From Nectonema munidae (Eukaryota; Nematomorpha; Nectonematoida; Nectonematidae): a DNA stretch of 64,000 bases. The DNA is taken from positions 363,282 through 427,281 of the forward strand of contig JAUIRK010001002.1 in NCBI GenBank assembly GCA_030549495.1, written 5' to 3'. Below, piece after piece: positions 12,335-25,109 of the stretch (positions are counted from its first letter, which is position 1; each line of letters opens with the position of its first letter). A program made the translations under genes and the position numbers. The notes below the pieces were generated by a model, which saw nothing but the letters and a program-made list of their open reading frames with translations, was not told the DNA's origin and ran no database searches.

Positions 12335-14200
12335 CTGCGTGTTATCTCCAACCCGTATATTACGATGATTCTCTCCAACCCGTATATTACGATGATTCTC
12401 TCCAACCTGTATTCTACGATGATTCATCTCCAAACTATATACTACAATGATTCATCTTCAACCTGTATACTAAGATGGTTTCTATTCCATGTACAAATAA
12501 CTAGGGAGACAATGTTCCACTTTCTGTTCACATTCTGCTAGATGTATGATTTGATATACCCCATTCGGGGAGACGATGGTTCATCTACAACCTGTATACC
12601 GCGATAATTCATCTCCAACCTATCAGTTCATATTTTGCTAGATGTTAGATTTGATATACCTCATTCGTGGAGAGGATGTTAGATAAGTTATTAATTTTTT
12701 CACGATATTAAATAATTTATTTTATCAAATAATCAAAATAAAATTCTGTAATCAAAGAATCGAAAAATATTTTTTAAAAAATCAAAAAATATCAAACTTT
12801 CTGTTCATATTTTGCTACCTCATACGATGTTACAAAAGTTATTACCTATACTTTGCAATTTGCACGATTTTAAATATTATATTTATAGAGCAGATTTTAT
12901 TATATGCAGTGAATATAGGAGTGTAAATTGCATCTAGTGGAGAAAATATGAAGTAAGGAGAAAGGTAAAGGTTAAAAAAGATAGTTCATTTATTAGTAAT
13001 TGTGGGGAGTATTGTTTGAAATTTTTGTTGAAGTGAGTAAGTCTTGGTTGTTTATTTGAGAAATTTAAACAAGTATTAAAGAACGATCAGAGATTGAATA
13101 TCGGAAGACTTTTGTATAGGGAATATAGTTGGACATATTTGTAAGAATAAGATCTAATTTGGATTTGTAATTAATATTGTAATAATTATTGCACTTTATC
13201 AGTTGTTTGAGGTTGAGTTCGTTTTGAGGTGGAAGATGTTGGGTCTATTTTTATTGGATAATGATGATTTATAATTGAGATCGCCAATAATATAATGGTT
13301 TTCATAGTTAAGATTTAATAATATATTATGTAGCTGTTAAAGTAGTTTGTTTGATTGGGAGAGCGATAGCACACACTGAGAAGGAAAGTTGTCTTACACA
13401 CCTTGATGTTTAGAAAAAGTGTGTCCTGCATATTGGTTTCAAATTTTGAAGCAGAAAATATCTTTTTTTATAAAGCGAATTACTAAACTTCCTTTTGGTG
13501 TGCTTCTGTCTTTACGATAACTTTTGTAGTTGTTTAAGTGTGGTAAAGAATCAGCCTCAGAAAACCATGTTTCGGATAGAGTTAAAATTGTGGCATTCAA
13601 ATTCGAGATTAATAGGGTAAATTCGTCTATTTTGTTGGAAAGGCTCCTTACATTTAGATGGAATAAAGAAAATGTGTTACATGTTTCTGTCAAAGTGAAA
13701 ACAAATTTTCCTTGTTTGGTACTTTATTTTTTGAAATTAAATTTGTATATAAACAGGGATTTCTTTTTTAGTAAATTCCTTATTTTAATATTAAAGGAAT
13801 AAGGGCAGTATTTTATAGAAATTAAAAAATTGTATGAACATGCGATGTTCATTGATGATAAGGAAGCTATACTTAGTAGTAGTAATAATATGATATGTAA
13901 GAAGATGAGCGAGTGTATATAAAGTTAAAAATAATGTAATTTACAGATTTAGCAATAATAAAATTAATAACAATAAATAATAAATTATAAAATAATAATT
14001 ATAATAATAAGAATATAATTATTTTGATAATTATTATTTATTTTGATTGATTACACAATTTTATTTTGATTATTTGAAAAATATATTATTTTAAATAACA
14101 TTTCTAACTCTACCTGAATGAGGTATATCAAATCTTACATTTAGCATCATTTGTACATGGAATAGAAACCATCGTAGTTTATAGGTTGGAGATGACACTC
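12335..14200. mobile_element. Element with inverted arrays of 28-bp repeats at its ends
   Basis: Positions 12335-12480 hold about five direct units of 27-28 bp (core CTCCAACCTGTATACTAC then GATGATT). They are followed by CTATTCCATGTACAAAT and a partial second block at 12560-12680. Positions 14110-14200 carry the same features reverse-complemented: ATTTGTACATGGAATAG, then one unit. The inverted arrangement suggests one mobile unit with repeats inside its termini, a layout also known from Helitron-like and foldback elements. The family cannot be assigned. An isolated array of the same unit is at 21593-21772. The interior is largely an old LINE endonuclease. Confidence 0.55.
12900..13693 (-). 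pseudogene. LINE endonuclease remnant (LINE-D)
   Basis: On the minus strand the stretch begins MTETCNTFSLFHLNVRSL, followed by KIDEF and TLSETWF: the N-terminal motifs of the apurinic-type endonuclease of CR1/Jockey-like non-LTR retrotransposons (LNVRSL, then ETWF with the catalytic glutamate). Further along, at about 13060-13160, LDLILTNMSNYIPYTKV and ISDRSLI correspond to the C-terminal part of the same domain. SDR stands where these enzymes have SDH, so the catalytic histidine is lost. Frames change between the two parts. No reverse transcriptase follows. It lies inside the 28-bp-repeat element. Confidence 0.75.
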
Positions 14201-14224
14201 AAGTTGTTTAACAGCGTTCAACCG

Positions 14225-16510
<2,286 letters not shown>

Positions 16511-16664
16511 AGTATGTATTTTTTATTTCTAAATTAAATATTTTTTTTTATTTACTCTCATACTTTAATGTAAATTAAATCTAGAATATTTAGTAGTTAA
16601 TGAATTCTAATTAAATTTGAAATCAATAAAAATATATTTTTTTAATTAACACTAGAAAGACAAA

Positions 16665-16681
16665 GTGGTCAAAATGACCAC
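16665..16681. promoter_or_regulatory. PB1 left subterminal palindrome
   Basis: GTGGTCAAAATGACCAC: two perfect 7-base arms around AAA, centred 23 bases from the transposon end. In Trichoplusia ni piggyBac, a repeat in this position is bound by the C-terminal cysteine-rich domain of the transposase; the same role is inferred here. Confidence 0.75.
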
Positions 16682-16843
16682 ATCGTACTTTTTAATCAAT
16701 AAATTTATATAGAATCCAACAATTAAATCATCAGTCACTTTGTGACTTTTAATATATATAATTATACTATGTTTTTAATACATGTGTTCTTCAAAACATT
16801 TATGAATTTTCTGTGCAGAGACTAACATACCTAAAAAGACAAA

Positions 16844-16860
16844 GTGGTCATTTTGACATC
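16844..16860. promoter_or_regulatory. PB1 inner palindrome
   Basis: GTGGTCATTTTGACATC, an imperfect version of the end palindrome, centred 202 bases from the left end. The preceding AAGACAAA is also identical to the outer copy, so 15 bases in a row are repeated. Confidence 0.65.
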
Positions 16861-16927
16861 TCATCAATCAAACATTTGTTTTCAGTTGCTTGTCCTTTTT
16901 AATTCATTTTTTAATATTTTTTATTCA

Positions 16928-18583
16928 ATGCCTCTTCCTAAGTATAAAAGAGAAGCCTCTGCAAACGCGTTGTTATTCATTCGTAGTCTCGAGGAAGATA
17001 ATTCTGGTTCAGATTTTCTCTCCAGCGAAAGCGATGAAGAAACTCTCCGTAATTTAGAGACTTCTTTCACTTCAGAAGATTCATCAAATAACTTAGAAAC
17101 CGAAGAAGTAGACTTTCAAAATAATAATGATATGATTGGAAAAGATGGAACAATTTGGTCAGAAATTTCTTGCTCTGATGAACATGGACGTAAACAACAA
17201 CAAAATGTTTTCAAAGTAAAATCTGGTCCAACAAATTATTCTCTTCGTAATATTGATAAAAGTTTTGTTTCAGTTTTTCGATGTATAATTTCAGAGAACA
17301 TGTTGCGACACATACAAAAATGTACTAACTTTGAAGCTAAAAATTTTGAAAATGACTGGAAAATTGATTTGCACGATATTGACAAATTTATGGCACTTTC
17401 AATATTGCGCGGCGTTTTAGGGGGTAAAAATTATCCTCTCAAGTCTTTTTGGTCAAAAAAATGGGGCGTCAATTTTTTCTCAAACACTATGTCACGTTTA
17501 AAGTATGAAAAGATTATGAAATATCTGAGGTTTGATATGAAAAGCGATCGTAATAAAAGACTTGAGAATGATAAATTTGCACTTTTTTCCGATATTTGGA
17601 ATATCTTTATAGAAAATTGTATTCTCTCATATACACCTGACTGTTATTTGAGCGTGGATGAACAGCTTTTTCCTACTAAAGCAAGGTGCCCTTTTACTCA
17701 ATACCTACCATCCAAGCCAGATAAATTTGGCATAAAGTTTTGGCTACTTGTTGAGGTTGAATCAAAGTATGTTTGTGGTGGATTTCCTTATCTTGGAAAA
17801 GATGAAGATAGAAGAAATCTTCAACTTGGTCATTATGTAGTGGATAAATTGCTTGAACAATCCAAACTGTATAATAAAGGTTACAATGTAACTTGTGACA
17901 ACTATTTTACTTCCAAAAGTTTGTGCGAAAAACTGCTTGAAAAAAAACAAGTTTGGTTGGAACTATAAAGCTGAATAGGAAAGAAATTCCTGAACTTTTG
18001 AAGCACAAGCCTAATAAAATGCCTAAATTTTCTTCAAAAATTTTTTATTGCAATGAAAACATTTCTCTTACAGCGTATAAAGCAAAAGAAAACAAAATGG
18101 TGTTGATTTTGAGTTCTCTTCATACTAAAACAATAAAAATTTTGCAAGATAATAAAAAAAAGCCTGAAACAATTTTGTTTTATAACTCAACAAAGTATGG
18201 TGTAGATATAGTTGACCAGATGACAAAGTTATACACTTCAAAAGCAGGAGTTAGAAGATGGCCATTAGCCCTTTTTTTTCAATGTTTTAGATTTAGCCGT
18301 GGTAAATTCTTATATACTTTACAAGAAAATAAATAAATCTTCTATATCAAGACGCCAATTTATTATGAATCTTATTGAAGAGTTAGTTAAAGATCAAGTT
18401 GAAATATGCAATAGTGATTCGGACTTTTCTTTGAATGACGACAAAATGTTATCTTCATCAACCAGAAAACTGTGCCAAACAAAACGCTGTAAAAATAAAA
18501 CTACTGAAAAGTGCAAAAAGTGTGGAAAAATGGCATGTGGTAAATGCATAAAAAAGAAGTTAATTATATGTAATAGCTGTTAG
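16928..18583 (+). pseudogene. piggyBac transposase (PB1), broken
   Basis: Starting at MPLPKYKREAS (16928), the protein has an acidic N-terminus, then the DDD transposase core. SVDEQLFP (about 17651) carries the first aspartate, TCDNYFTS (about 17890) the second, and GVDIVDQMTKLY (about 18198) the third. The C-terminus (18475-18583) is a cysteine-rich zinc-binding domain (CKNKTTEKCKKCGKMACGKC) that ends LIICNSC. An upstream ATG at 16844 is in frame but overlaps the inner palindrome and gives non-conserved residues, so I prefer 16928. Frames shift near 17950 and near 18290, so no full-length protein is made from this copy. piggyBac transposases cut and rejoin DNA at TTAA without leaving changes. 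The three aspartates and the zinc domain are all preserved, which suggests recent inactivation. Confidence 0.9.
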
Positions 18584-18659
18584 GCGTTTTTATTGTTTTT
18601 TTATTATTATTTTTAAATAAAATAGTTCTAATTTTCAAATTTTGGATAAGTTATACAGA

Positions 18660-18676
18660 GTGGTCAATTTGACCAC
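18660..18676. promoter_or_regulatory. PB1 right subterminal palindrome
   Basis: GTGGTCAATTTGACCAC: perfect 7-base arms with a 3-base spacer, centred 49 bases from the right end. Confidence 0.75.
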
Positions 18677-18832
18677 ATTGTTTTTTTAGGTATAAAAAAT
18701 CTTTGGTACTTCTAGTGTTAATCTTTATATTATGATAGAATTTACTAATGTATAGTTTGATTGACATCACAACAGCCAATAATTTGTCAAAGGAATTTTT
18801 TGATCGACAGAACAGTAAAGTAAAAGATTACC

Positions 18833-19149
18833 AATCAAAATAATAATTTTTATTAGTTAAATAATGAGGTGTCATTTTTTGCAATTTTCACAAAATTTTC
18901 AAAATGTAGTTAGTGTTAATTCAACATCTTACTAGAGATAAACACATATTTAAAAGTCATTTCAATATAAAAATTTGAGTAATTCTAATTATAGGCACTT
19001 TTCGTTCCAGCCAGCATATCCACATCTTTTTTCAATGTAGCAGAGTAGAAAATACGATATAAAATCAATTTTAAAGCAATCGCTACAAAATATAAGGAAT
19101 ACGTGTTTATATTGCATGTTGCTATATTGTATTTAATTTATGTTTGCAG
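18833..19149. other. Intron end before the second host exon
   Basis: Non-coding sequence ending with a branch-region-like stretch and the acceptor TATGTTTGCAG at 19139-19149. Confidence 0.6.
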
Positions 19150-19304
19150 GAGAACGTATAAGACTAACAAGTCAGAAGATGGAGACCTTATTTCCTAGTC
19201 TAGAAGAGTACATGACTTATGATGGCTCTCTCACGTATCCAGGATGCTTCGAATCGGTGCAATGGATTATCATTAACAAACCTGTTTTTCTTACGAAAGA
19301 AGAT
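19150..19304 (+). CDS. Carbonic anhydrase-related protein (CA10/CA11-like), second exon in window
   Basis: The acceptor ttgcag ends at 19149 and the donor gtaact starts at 19305. The 155-base exon encodes ERIRLTSQKMETLFPSLEE, YMTYDGSLTYPGCFESVQW and IIINKPVFLTKED. Vertebrate CA10 has ITYDGSMTIPPCYETASW and IIMNKPVYITRMQ at the same place, and the alignment back to DAYLLQGLNIEELYP is gap-free for 25 residues. YDGSLT and NKPV are hallmarks of the alpha-CA fold near its C-terminal half. The first codon is split (two bases inside this exon), whereas the exon at 95-190 ends in phase 0. At least one exon must therefore lie between them, encoding the segment that in CA10 reads [20 protein letters not shown]. 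The terminal exon was not found downstream in this window. Confidence 0.85.
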
Positions 19305-20352
19305 GTAACTTTTGTTGTTTTCCTCAATGATTGTTAGGATGTACCTCTCAGCTTAACAGTTGAAGGTTGCTCCCAACTCTTAAAAACAAATTCATAAAAA
19401 CGGCTTGCATGATACTAGCATATAGTCTTATGACTGAAAATGTTTTGATATCTCCAACCAACAAACAATAATATTCTCGTATAGCTTTTTTAAATAAATT
19501 CATATAGGACATATACTGAATAATATAAAATTTTTAATATTCGATACAAAGCGTAGAAATCGAGACAAGGTATTTTTAAAACCTTATAAATCAGAAGTCA
19601 TTTCAATACTGAAGTTTGGTGCACAATTTAAGCTAAAGTAGACGAAAAATGAAATGAAGCACTTGTTTTCGATAGCAATAAATAATGGAAACAGGGAATG
19701 CGTTTTCTGTCTATATTTGCCCACAACTCAAATTAATTGTTTATGGCTTTAACATTCACAATGCACACCCTGGCAATTGAATCAAAATTGGTTATGCCTC
19801 AAAGATATAAAATTGTTTGATGAAGTTTCCATAGTTTTTTGTTTTATTTGACAACTGAATTTTTGTATGTGTTCTTCACTAACTTGTGAAGTGTATGAAT
19901 ATGTTTCATATGTCCATAGTAATTTTTATAATTTTTTCCCTCTTTTATTCCTACTTGTCTTAGTTATTTATTTTTACTTCTTCTTCTGGTTGTTTCATAC
20001 TTATAGCAAGAACTTCTTACCATTAACTAGTTAAAATTCAAACGAGGAAAAAACTGTAAACCAACTGGAATCTGTTAAATCTGATTTTGATTGAGAGGTA
20101 TTAAATAAAGGAAGTGATTTAATGTAGTATATAAGAGAATGGGCATTCAAATTTTTTTCCTAACTTTTTTCCTTTTTTTGGCTCTAAAACAAAAAGGTTG
20201 ATGCTAATGGACGTGCGTCGCCCTGTGTAACCTTGTATGCTCCACGGTGCCCCTTATTGAAGGCTTGTTTGCTGGATTGAGATTTGAAGGAATATATATT
20301 GTCGATCTCTTCGCTTTTCTAACTTCGATTAAGAATTTCTTTTCGAAGGATC
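19305..20352. other. Intron or downstream sequence without recognisable genes
   Basis: About 1 kb of AT-rich DNA. The minus strand from about 20170 to 20340 may continue the unrecognised coding remnant described next (KGHRGAYKVTQGDARPLAS), but no domain can be named. Confidence 0.5.
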
Positions 20353-20760
20353 TTATGAAATTCCTGGGCTTTGCGGGCCCCGAGCCACTGTTTGAGAGAG
20401 CATAGACTGCCCCAAACTGTCCGAGAATAGGGTTACTTTATCGCCATATTTGGCTGCAGCAATGAAGAGCACGAGGAGTTCACTGGTGTTAATTGAGTCG
20501 TCAGAGATTGCCGGGGGTAGTGAATCCATCAGGCCACACAATTGCGATCTTCTTTAATGTTCTATCCATGATGATTGCATGCGAGTCTTTCTGGTCGAGC
20601 TTTTCTATGATCGGAACTTTGCGCTTTATCTCCTTCCAGGCATGTACACAAGTACCTTCATGTTCGTTGCCATTTGCTCCTTGAAGGCCGCGATGATTTT
20701 CGTCAGGACCATTTGCAAGACTCCTGGCGAAAAATTGGCTCCTATGGGTAAGACATTTTA
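20353..20760 (-). pseudogene. Unrecognised decayed coding segment
   Basis: The minus strand here is less AT-rich than its surroundings and translates in pieces that look like protein: SPGVLQMVLTKIIAAFKEQM, WKEIKRKVPIIEKL, SLPPAISDDSINTSELLVLF and SDSLGQSMLSQTVARGPQ. I do not recognise the family. A 90-base repeat beside it (20875-20966) also occurs beside another unrecognised segment at 45704-46588, so both may come from one kind of retroelement. If so, this is a broken fossil copy. Confidence 0.35.
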
Positions 20761-20874
20761 TTTTGATCTCTTGATTTTGTGGTTCATCCCAATCTATTAT
20801 TTCACCCTATTTTTCTACGTGTTTCTCATAAAAAAATTCCGTTGGCTAATATAGAGCTTGTAACAAACCAGTAT

Positions 20875-20966
20875 GTTTGTTACATTGAACGCGCAATGTG
20901 ATGATTGAACAACTTTATTAGAAAGACATAAATTGTAGGGTTTTCGATCTTCGCTTTTGGAGTTGC
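20875..20966. repeat. Dispersed repeat, copy 1
   Basis: Contains TTGAACGCGCAATGTGATGA then TTGAACAACTTTATTAGAA and TTCGATCTTCGCTTTTGGAG. It matches 45598-45692 over about 90 bases with around ten differences. The origin is unknown. It could be part of a retroelement terminal repeat. Confidence 0.7.
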
Positions 20967-21085
20967 TCTTGATTAGCTTTTATTTTTCTCATTAATAGCC
21001 TTTTGACTTTGGTGAAGATTTAAGGAAGAGGAACCTCTGGTTCAGTATTTTTTCTTTTGGTATCTTTTTCTCTGGTATAACAGGG

Positions 21086-21560
21086 CCTCCAAGGGAATTT
21101 TTTTAGTCGGACAAAACCAATTTAGCGCCCATAAGATTTGCAAAATTATTTTAAGATAAAAAATTGAGGTTGATTAATATGCATAATATTTAACAAGAAA
21201 TGCTCTTTTATTAATTATATGAAACATAGTTTGTTAAAACATATCGGTATTTGAGTAATGTGAAAATATTACCGTTTATTAACATGACTTTATCATGTTC
21301 ATATTAAAATCTTATCAAGAATGAAATTATAAGAAAATCTTTAACTATTATATAAAGGCATTTCTGGCTTTTTTACTTGGAAAGTTTTTAATAACACTAT
21401 CAAATCACCTTGTCGGGCAATGCTAGACTCAATGCTTAATATTGCTAGGTCAATAAGTCGAGTTTGTGATATAGTAGACCCCAAATAATTTTTTACAATT
21501 TAAGCCTGCTAAAGGATCTTTCAGCAGATGCTACTGTAGCTAGAATTGTCAATAATATTC
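21086..21560 (-). mobile_element. hAT element, C-terminal end of transposase and terminus
   Basis: The minus strand translates ASAERSFSRLKL (about 21505-21540), then in another frame IDLAILSIESSIARQ. This is the hAT dimerisation region of the TTF-zinc-finger type transposases, where SAERSFS and ILSIE are conserved. The likely transposon end is CAGGGCCTCCAAGGG at 21086. The rest of the gene is absent, and the match stops at the 28-bp repeats. Confidence 0.65.
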
Positions 21561-21592
21561 TCAAGCTAATACAAGCAAGAATACATTGTCTC

Positions 21593-21772
21593 CCTAGTTA
21601 TTTGTACATGGAATAGAAACCATCGTAGTATACAGGTTGAAGATGAATCATCCTAGTATACAGGTTGAAGATGAAATATCGTAGTATACAGATTTAAGAT
21701 GAACCATCGTAGTATACAGGTTGGAGATGAACCATCGTAGTATACAGGTTTGGAGATGACAATCAAATACAG
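21593..21772 (-). repeat. 28-bp tandem repeats, second array
   Basis: About five units reading GATGAACCATCGTAGTATAC then AGGTTGGA. They are preceded by CATTGTCTCCCTAGTTATTT and ACATGGAATAGAAACC, the same flank that follows the units at 12480-12516 in reverse orientation. This shows that flank and repeat belong to one repeat family. Confidence 0.85.
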
Positions 21773-22677
21773 GTTATGAGAATATATCATTACATAATAG
21801 AGAAAAGTTTTCTAAAACTCTTCATACGAAAAAATATTTTATTGGTAAAAATTAAGGTGTGGCCTGTTATGCGAGATCGGACGTTACTAGAAAATTCACT
21901 AAATAGAAATTCCCGAAATAGAAATAATCATATTAGTATAATTGGTGAAAAATTCTGAAACTGTCAATAAAATTTGTGGTAACCAATATAAAAACCGAGT
22001 TAAACATGTTGAAAATTTGTAGTACTCAGGTTTACTAAATTGATAACTATGACTTGCGAAAATACAATATATATATAAAATTTTGAACCAAAATATTTAG
22101 GGTAAAATATGGTTAATATTATTATTCAAAATAATAAGAGGAATCTAAAAATGTGTAATACTTATATATTTGTTCAATATATGTGAAGTCATAATTTTGA
22201 GACCGTTTGAAAGGCCTGAAAAGTCGAAAATTTTAAAATAAAAAAAAATTAAAATTTAAAAAGCTATTCTTATAGGATTCGATACGCTGATTTCAAATAT
22301 GTAATTTCTTTGAAATGAATCGAATGACTCCTATATATTTTTTGCAGTTAAATTTGGAATTTTTGTCATTTTATCAAGTTCAGAGGCAAAAGAGAGTATT
22401 TTAATAAATTCAAACTTTAAATATTTATACATTTTCATAATCAAAATAAATTTTTTTTTTTAAATGAGATATTAAAATTTAAAATTGAAATTTTTTCAAG
22501 GTATTATTTTATGTATATTTCATGAATATGCAAAAAAAAAATTTAATTATTCATTTTACACGCTAAAATATAGTGAAAATAGCAAAATTGTCCATATTGT
22601 TCCAAGGTTTATAAAAAAATTAAAAAAAATTTTTCATAGACGAAACGAAATGCAAAATCCGGGTAAAAGGATGCTCA
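21773..22677. other. AT-rich non-coding segment
   Basis: No coding sequence or repeat recognised. A short frame starting at 22485 has no conserved features and runs into the left end of PB2. Confidence 0.5.
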
Positions 22678-22694
22678 CACTAGAAGGACCAAAG

Positions 22695-22708
22695 ACGTCA
22701 ATTGACGT
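22695..22708. promoter_or_regulatory. PB2 left subterminal palindrome
   Basis: ACGTCAATTGACGT, a perfect 14-base palindrome centred 23.5 bases from the left end. Likely transposase-binding site by position. Confidence 0.7.
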
Positions 22709-22872
22709 AAACTATACTTTGATATTGGATTTATCACTATAGCATGTGTGACTATACCATCATACTACGTGACATTGTTTTAATTAATGTTTCATTTGAC
22801 ATATGTGTTATTTTAACTTTGAAGAATTCAACTTCAAGATGATGTGTCATTTTAGACATAAAGGACCATCTG

Positions 22873-22884
22873 CGTCAATTGACG
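22873..22884. promoter_or_regulatory. PB2 inner palindrome
   Basis: CGTCAATTGACG, centred 200.5 bases from the left end. The preceding AAGGACCA repeats the outer copy's flank. Confidence 0.65.
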
Positions 22885-22983
22885 TCTAACCTTTATATTG
22901 ATTCATACATATACGAATACGTGTATTATTAGTTTTTTTTGCTTCTTGTTCATTTCTTTGTCTTGCAATTCTTTTTGATCATC

Positions 22984-24608
22984 ATGGATATGCTTTTTTC
23001 AAGTGGAGAAGATAAATCTGGCAGTGATTTTTCGGATGAAGATGAGAATGGAATCTTCCTTTTTGAGCAGAGTTTTTGCAATTCTAGTGATATTCCTTTC
23101 TCTTGTGATAGTGAAGAAGCTGAAGATGAAAGCGAAGATAGCGAGAATCAGAAAAATTCAGACATCTTTATCAGTAAAGACAAATCAATTTGGACAAAAA
23201 TTTCAAAAAATGAATTGAAGAGAGGATGCGTTCAACAACAAAACATAACAAGATTTTCGCCAGGTCCAACAATTTATGCTATCACTCATACAGAAAAAAA
23301 CAGTCCTCTTTCTTCCTTTCGACTTCTTTTTTTCTGAAAAAATGCTTCGATTCATTCAGCAGTGTACAATTGCAGAATCTAAAAGAGTAACAAAAAATTC
23401 GGATTGGAATGTTACTTTAGAAGAATTAGAAAAGTTCATAGACTTGATGTTCACTAGGGGAGTTATTGGTGCAAAAAACTTACCTATAAAAAGTATGTGG
23501 AATAAAGCATGGGGTTGTGAAATTTTTCCCAATACTATGGCATTTACACGGTTTTTAGAAATAATAAAGTTTCTTCGTTTTGACTACAAAAATGAAAGGA
23601 AAATTCGATTTGTCCAAGATAAATTTTGCTTGATTTCTTCAGTGTGGAATGAATTTATACAAAACAGCCAAAAATGCTTTGTTCCAGGCGCATTTATCAC
23701 TGTGGACGAACAACTTATGCCGTGCAAGTCTAGATGCAAGTTTATTCAATTCATGTCTAACAAGCCTGATAAATATGGCATAAAGTTTTGGCTTGCTGTT
23801 GATCTAGACACAAAATATTTGGTGAATGGTTTTCCTTACCTTGGCAAAGACAACACCACTCAAAATAGTGCAAGCTCTCCAACTGAGTTGTTATGAAGTT
23901 GATCAAGCCTTATTATAACAGAGGGTACAACATTACTTGCGACAACTACTTCACATCACTCAACTTGGCTGTACAACTCCATCAAAAAAAGTGTAGCTTG
24001 ATTGGTACCATTCGCAACACAAGGAAAGAAATACCTTTGATTTTGAAAGAAAAGCACGCACTTTATCATACTTTAGCCTTGAAATCAGAGGTACATCGAT
24101 TCCTCACTCTTACGAAGTACCAATGCAAGAAGTCTAAATCTGTCATCATTCTCAGCAGCATGCACTAGGATGTTCAAGTACCAACTGAGAACAACCAGAA
24201 GAAAAACCAGAAACTGTTCTTTTTTATAATCAGACAAAATCAGGTGTCGATGTGTTTGACCAAATGATAAGATTGTATTCAACAAAAGCAGCAAGTAGAA
24301 GATGGCCCGTACAAGTTTTTTACAATATCTTAGACATGGTCTCAATAAATAGTTGGATACTTTACAATAAAGTTAATAATTTGAATTTATCAAGGTTGAA
24401 ATTTTTGCAACAACTTAGTGAACAATTGACTGAATATAAATTTCATGAGGAGAAAGAATTTTCAAAAACTATCGAAAGATGCTTACCGCAAAAGCGTAGA
24501 ACTTGTTCCAACAAAAATTGCAAGAATAGAACTACAGATTTATGTTGTGGCTGTAAAAAGTCAATTTGTTGTACATGTGGGGTAAAAAAATGCAAAGCTT
24601 GCATTTAA
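22984..24608 (+). pseudogene. piggyBac transposase (PB2), broken
   Basis: The start MDMLFSSGEDKSGSDFS (22984) is followed by a strongly acidic stretch, as in PB1. The DDD core shows TVDEQLMPCKSRC (about 23698), TCDNYFTS (about 23935) and GVDVFDQMIRLY (about 24243). The zinc domain at the end (24505-24605) has CKNRTTDLCCGCKKSICCTC and ends CKACI. PB1 and PB2 share motif order, length and many residues (for example NKPDKYGIKFWL against SKPDKFGIKFWL), so they are sister families. The reading frame changes near 23320 and 23890 and is interrupted by a stop and a shift between 24165 and 24250. It is non-functional as it stands. Confidence 0.9.
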
Positions 24609-24700
24609 TATTTTTTTTTTACTTAAATAAATTTTTTCATTATTTTTTTAATTTTTATTTGAAGAAATTCAAGATAATTTTGATATTTGATATATATAAG

Positions 24701-24712
24701 CGTCAATTGACG
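24701..24712. promoter_or_regulatory. PB2 right subterminal palindrome
   Basis: CGTCAATTGACG, centred 48.5 bases from the right end. The flank read inward, AAAGGTCCAAATA, mirrors the left flank AAGGACCAAAGA. Confidence 0.7.
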
Positions 24713-24842
24713 TATTTGGACCTTTATGGTGAATTTTTTTTTGGCCCTTCTAGTCTAGGCATGGTTTAACCCGTTAACGACCAGAATAATCAGACGATAT
24801 CTAATGTTAAATTTTTTGTGCAAATCAAATAAGTAAAAATTT

Positions 24843-24905
24843 CCAGGACCAGTTAAAGATCATTGATTTTGTGATTCTAGGTCCTGTTAAAGACCATTGG
24901 TACTT
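24843..24905 (-). repeat. Isolated inverted units of the GGTACC minisatellite
   Basis: GTGATTCTAGGTCCTGTTAA then AGACCATTGGTAC is the reverse complement of the unit that makes up 5575-6375. A degenerate second unit precedes it. It begins about 90 bases beyond the right end of PB2. Confidence 0.85.
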
Positions 24906-25109
24906 TTAAAAAGGGATTTATTGATAATCGTATAAATTGTAACGAATAATAATTAAAAGTAAAATATGCTTTATGAAACTTAAAAAATTTTAGTCTATAA
25001 GTGACACAATTTCCAAAACCACCCAAGAGGTAACCGTTACGGTTTCGTTTTTGTTGACGCAGTATCCCCAGAAGACGTAATCTGCGCGGGACGCGAGTCC
25101 TTTTAATTA

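Larger units (their letters stand above)
16650..18717 (+). mobile_element. piggyBac element PB1, both ends present
   Basis: TTAA on both sides (16646-16649 and 18718-18721). The inverted ends read CACTAGAAAGACAAAG and, at the other end read inward, CACTAGAAGTACCAAAG. Length is 2068 bp. Palindromes of the form GTGGTCA-3 bases-TGACCAC lie 23 bases inside the left end and 49 bases inside the right end, and a weaker third lies 202 bases inside the left end. One transposase gene with two frame breaks fills the interior. Insertion into a Merlin copy is proven by the uninterrupted sequence at 39365 in the other Merlin. Confidence 0.93.
22678..24755 (+). mobile_element. piggyBac element PB2, older copy
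   Basis: The left end reads CACTAGAAGGACCAAAG, and the right end read inward is GACTAGAAGGGCCAAAA. The TTAA duplications are no longer visible (ctca and tagg flank instead), and one terminal base of the right end has changed. Length is 2078 bp, almost the same as PB1. Three palindromes with core CGTCAATTGACG lie 23.5, 200.5 and (from the right end) 48.5 bases in, the same positions as in PB1 but with a different sequence. The transposase has more breaks than that of PB1, consistent with greater age. Confidence 0.88.

Noticed and set aside
19150-19304. Active carbonic anhydrase gene
   Set aside because: The residues fit the acatalytic CA10/CA11 type best; the zinc-binding exons are not in the window, so activity cannot be claimed.
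22485-22742. 85-codon frame before PB2
   Set aside because: It overlaps the left end of PB2 and has no recognisable domain.
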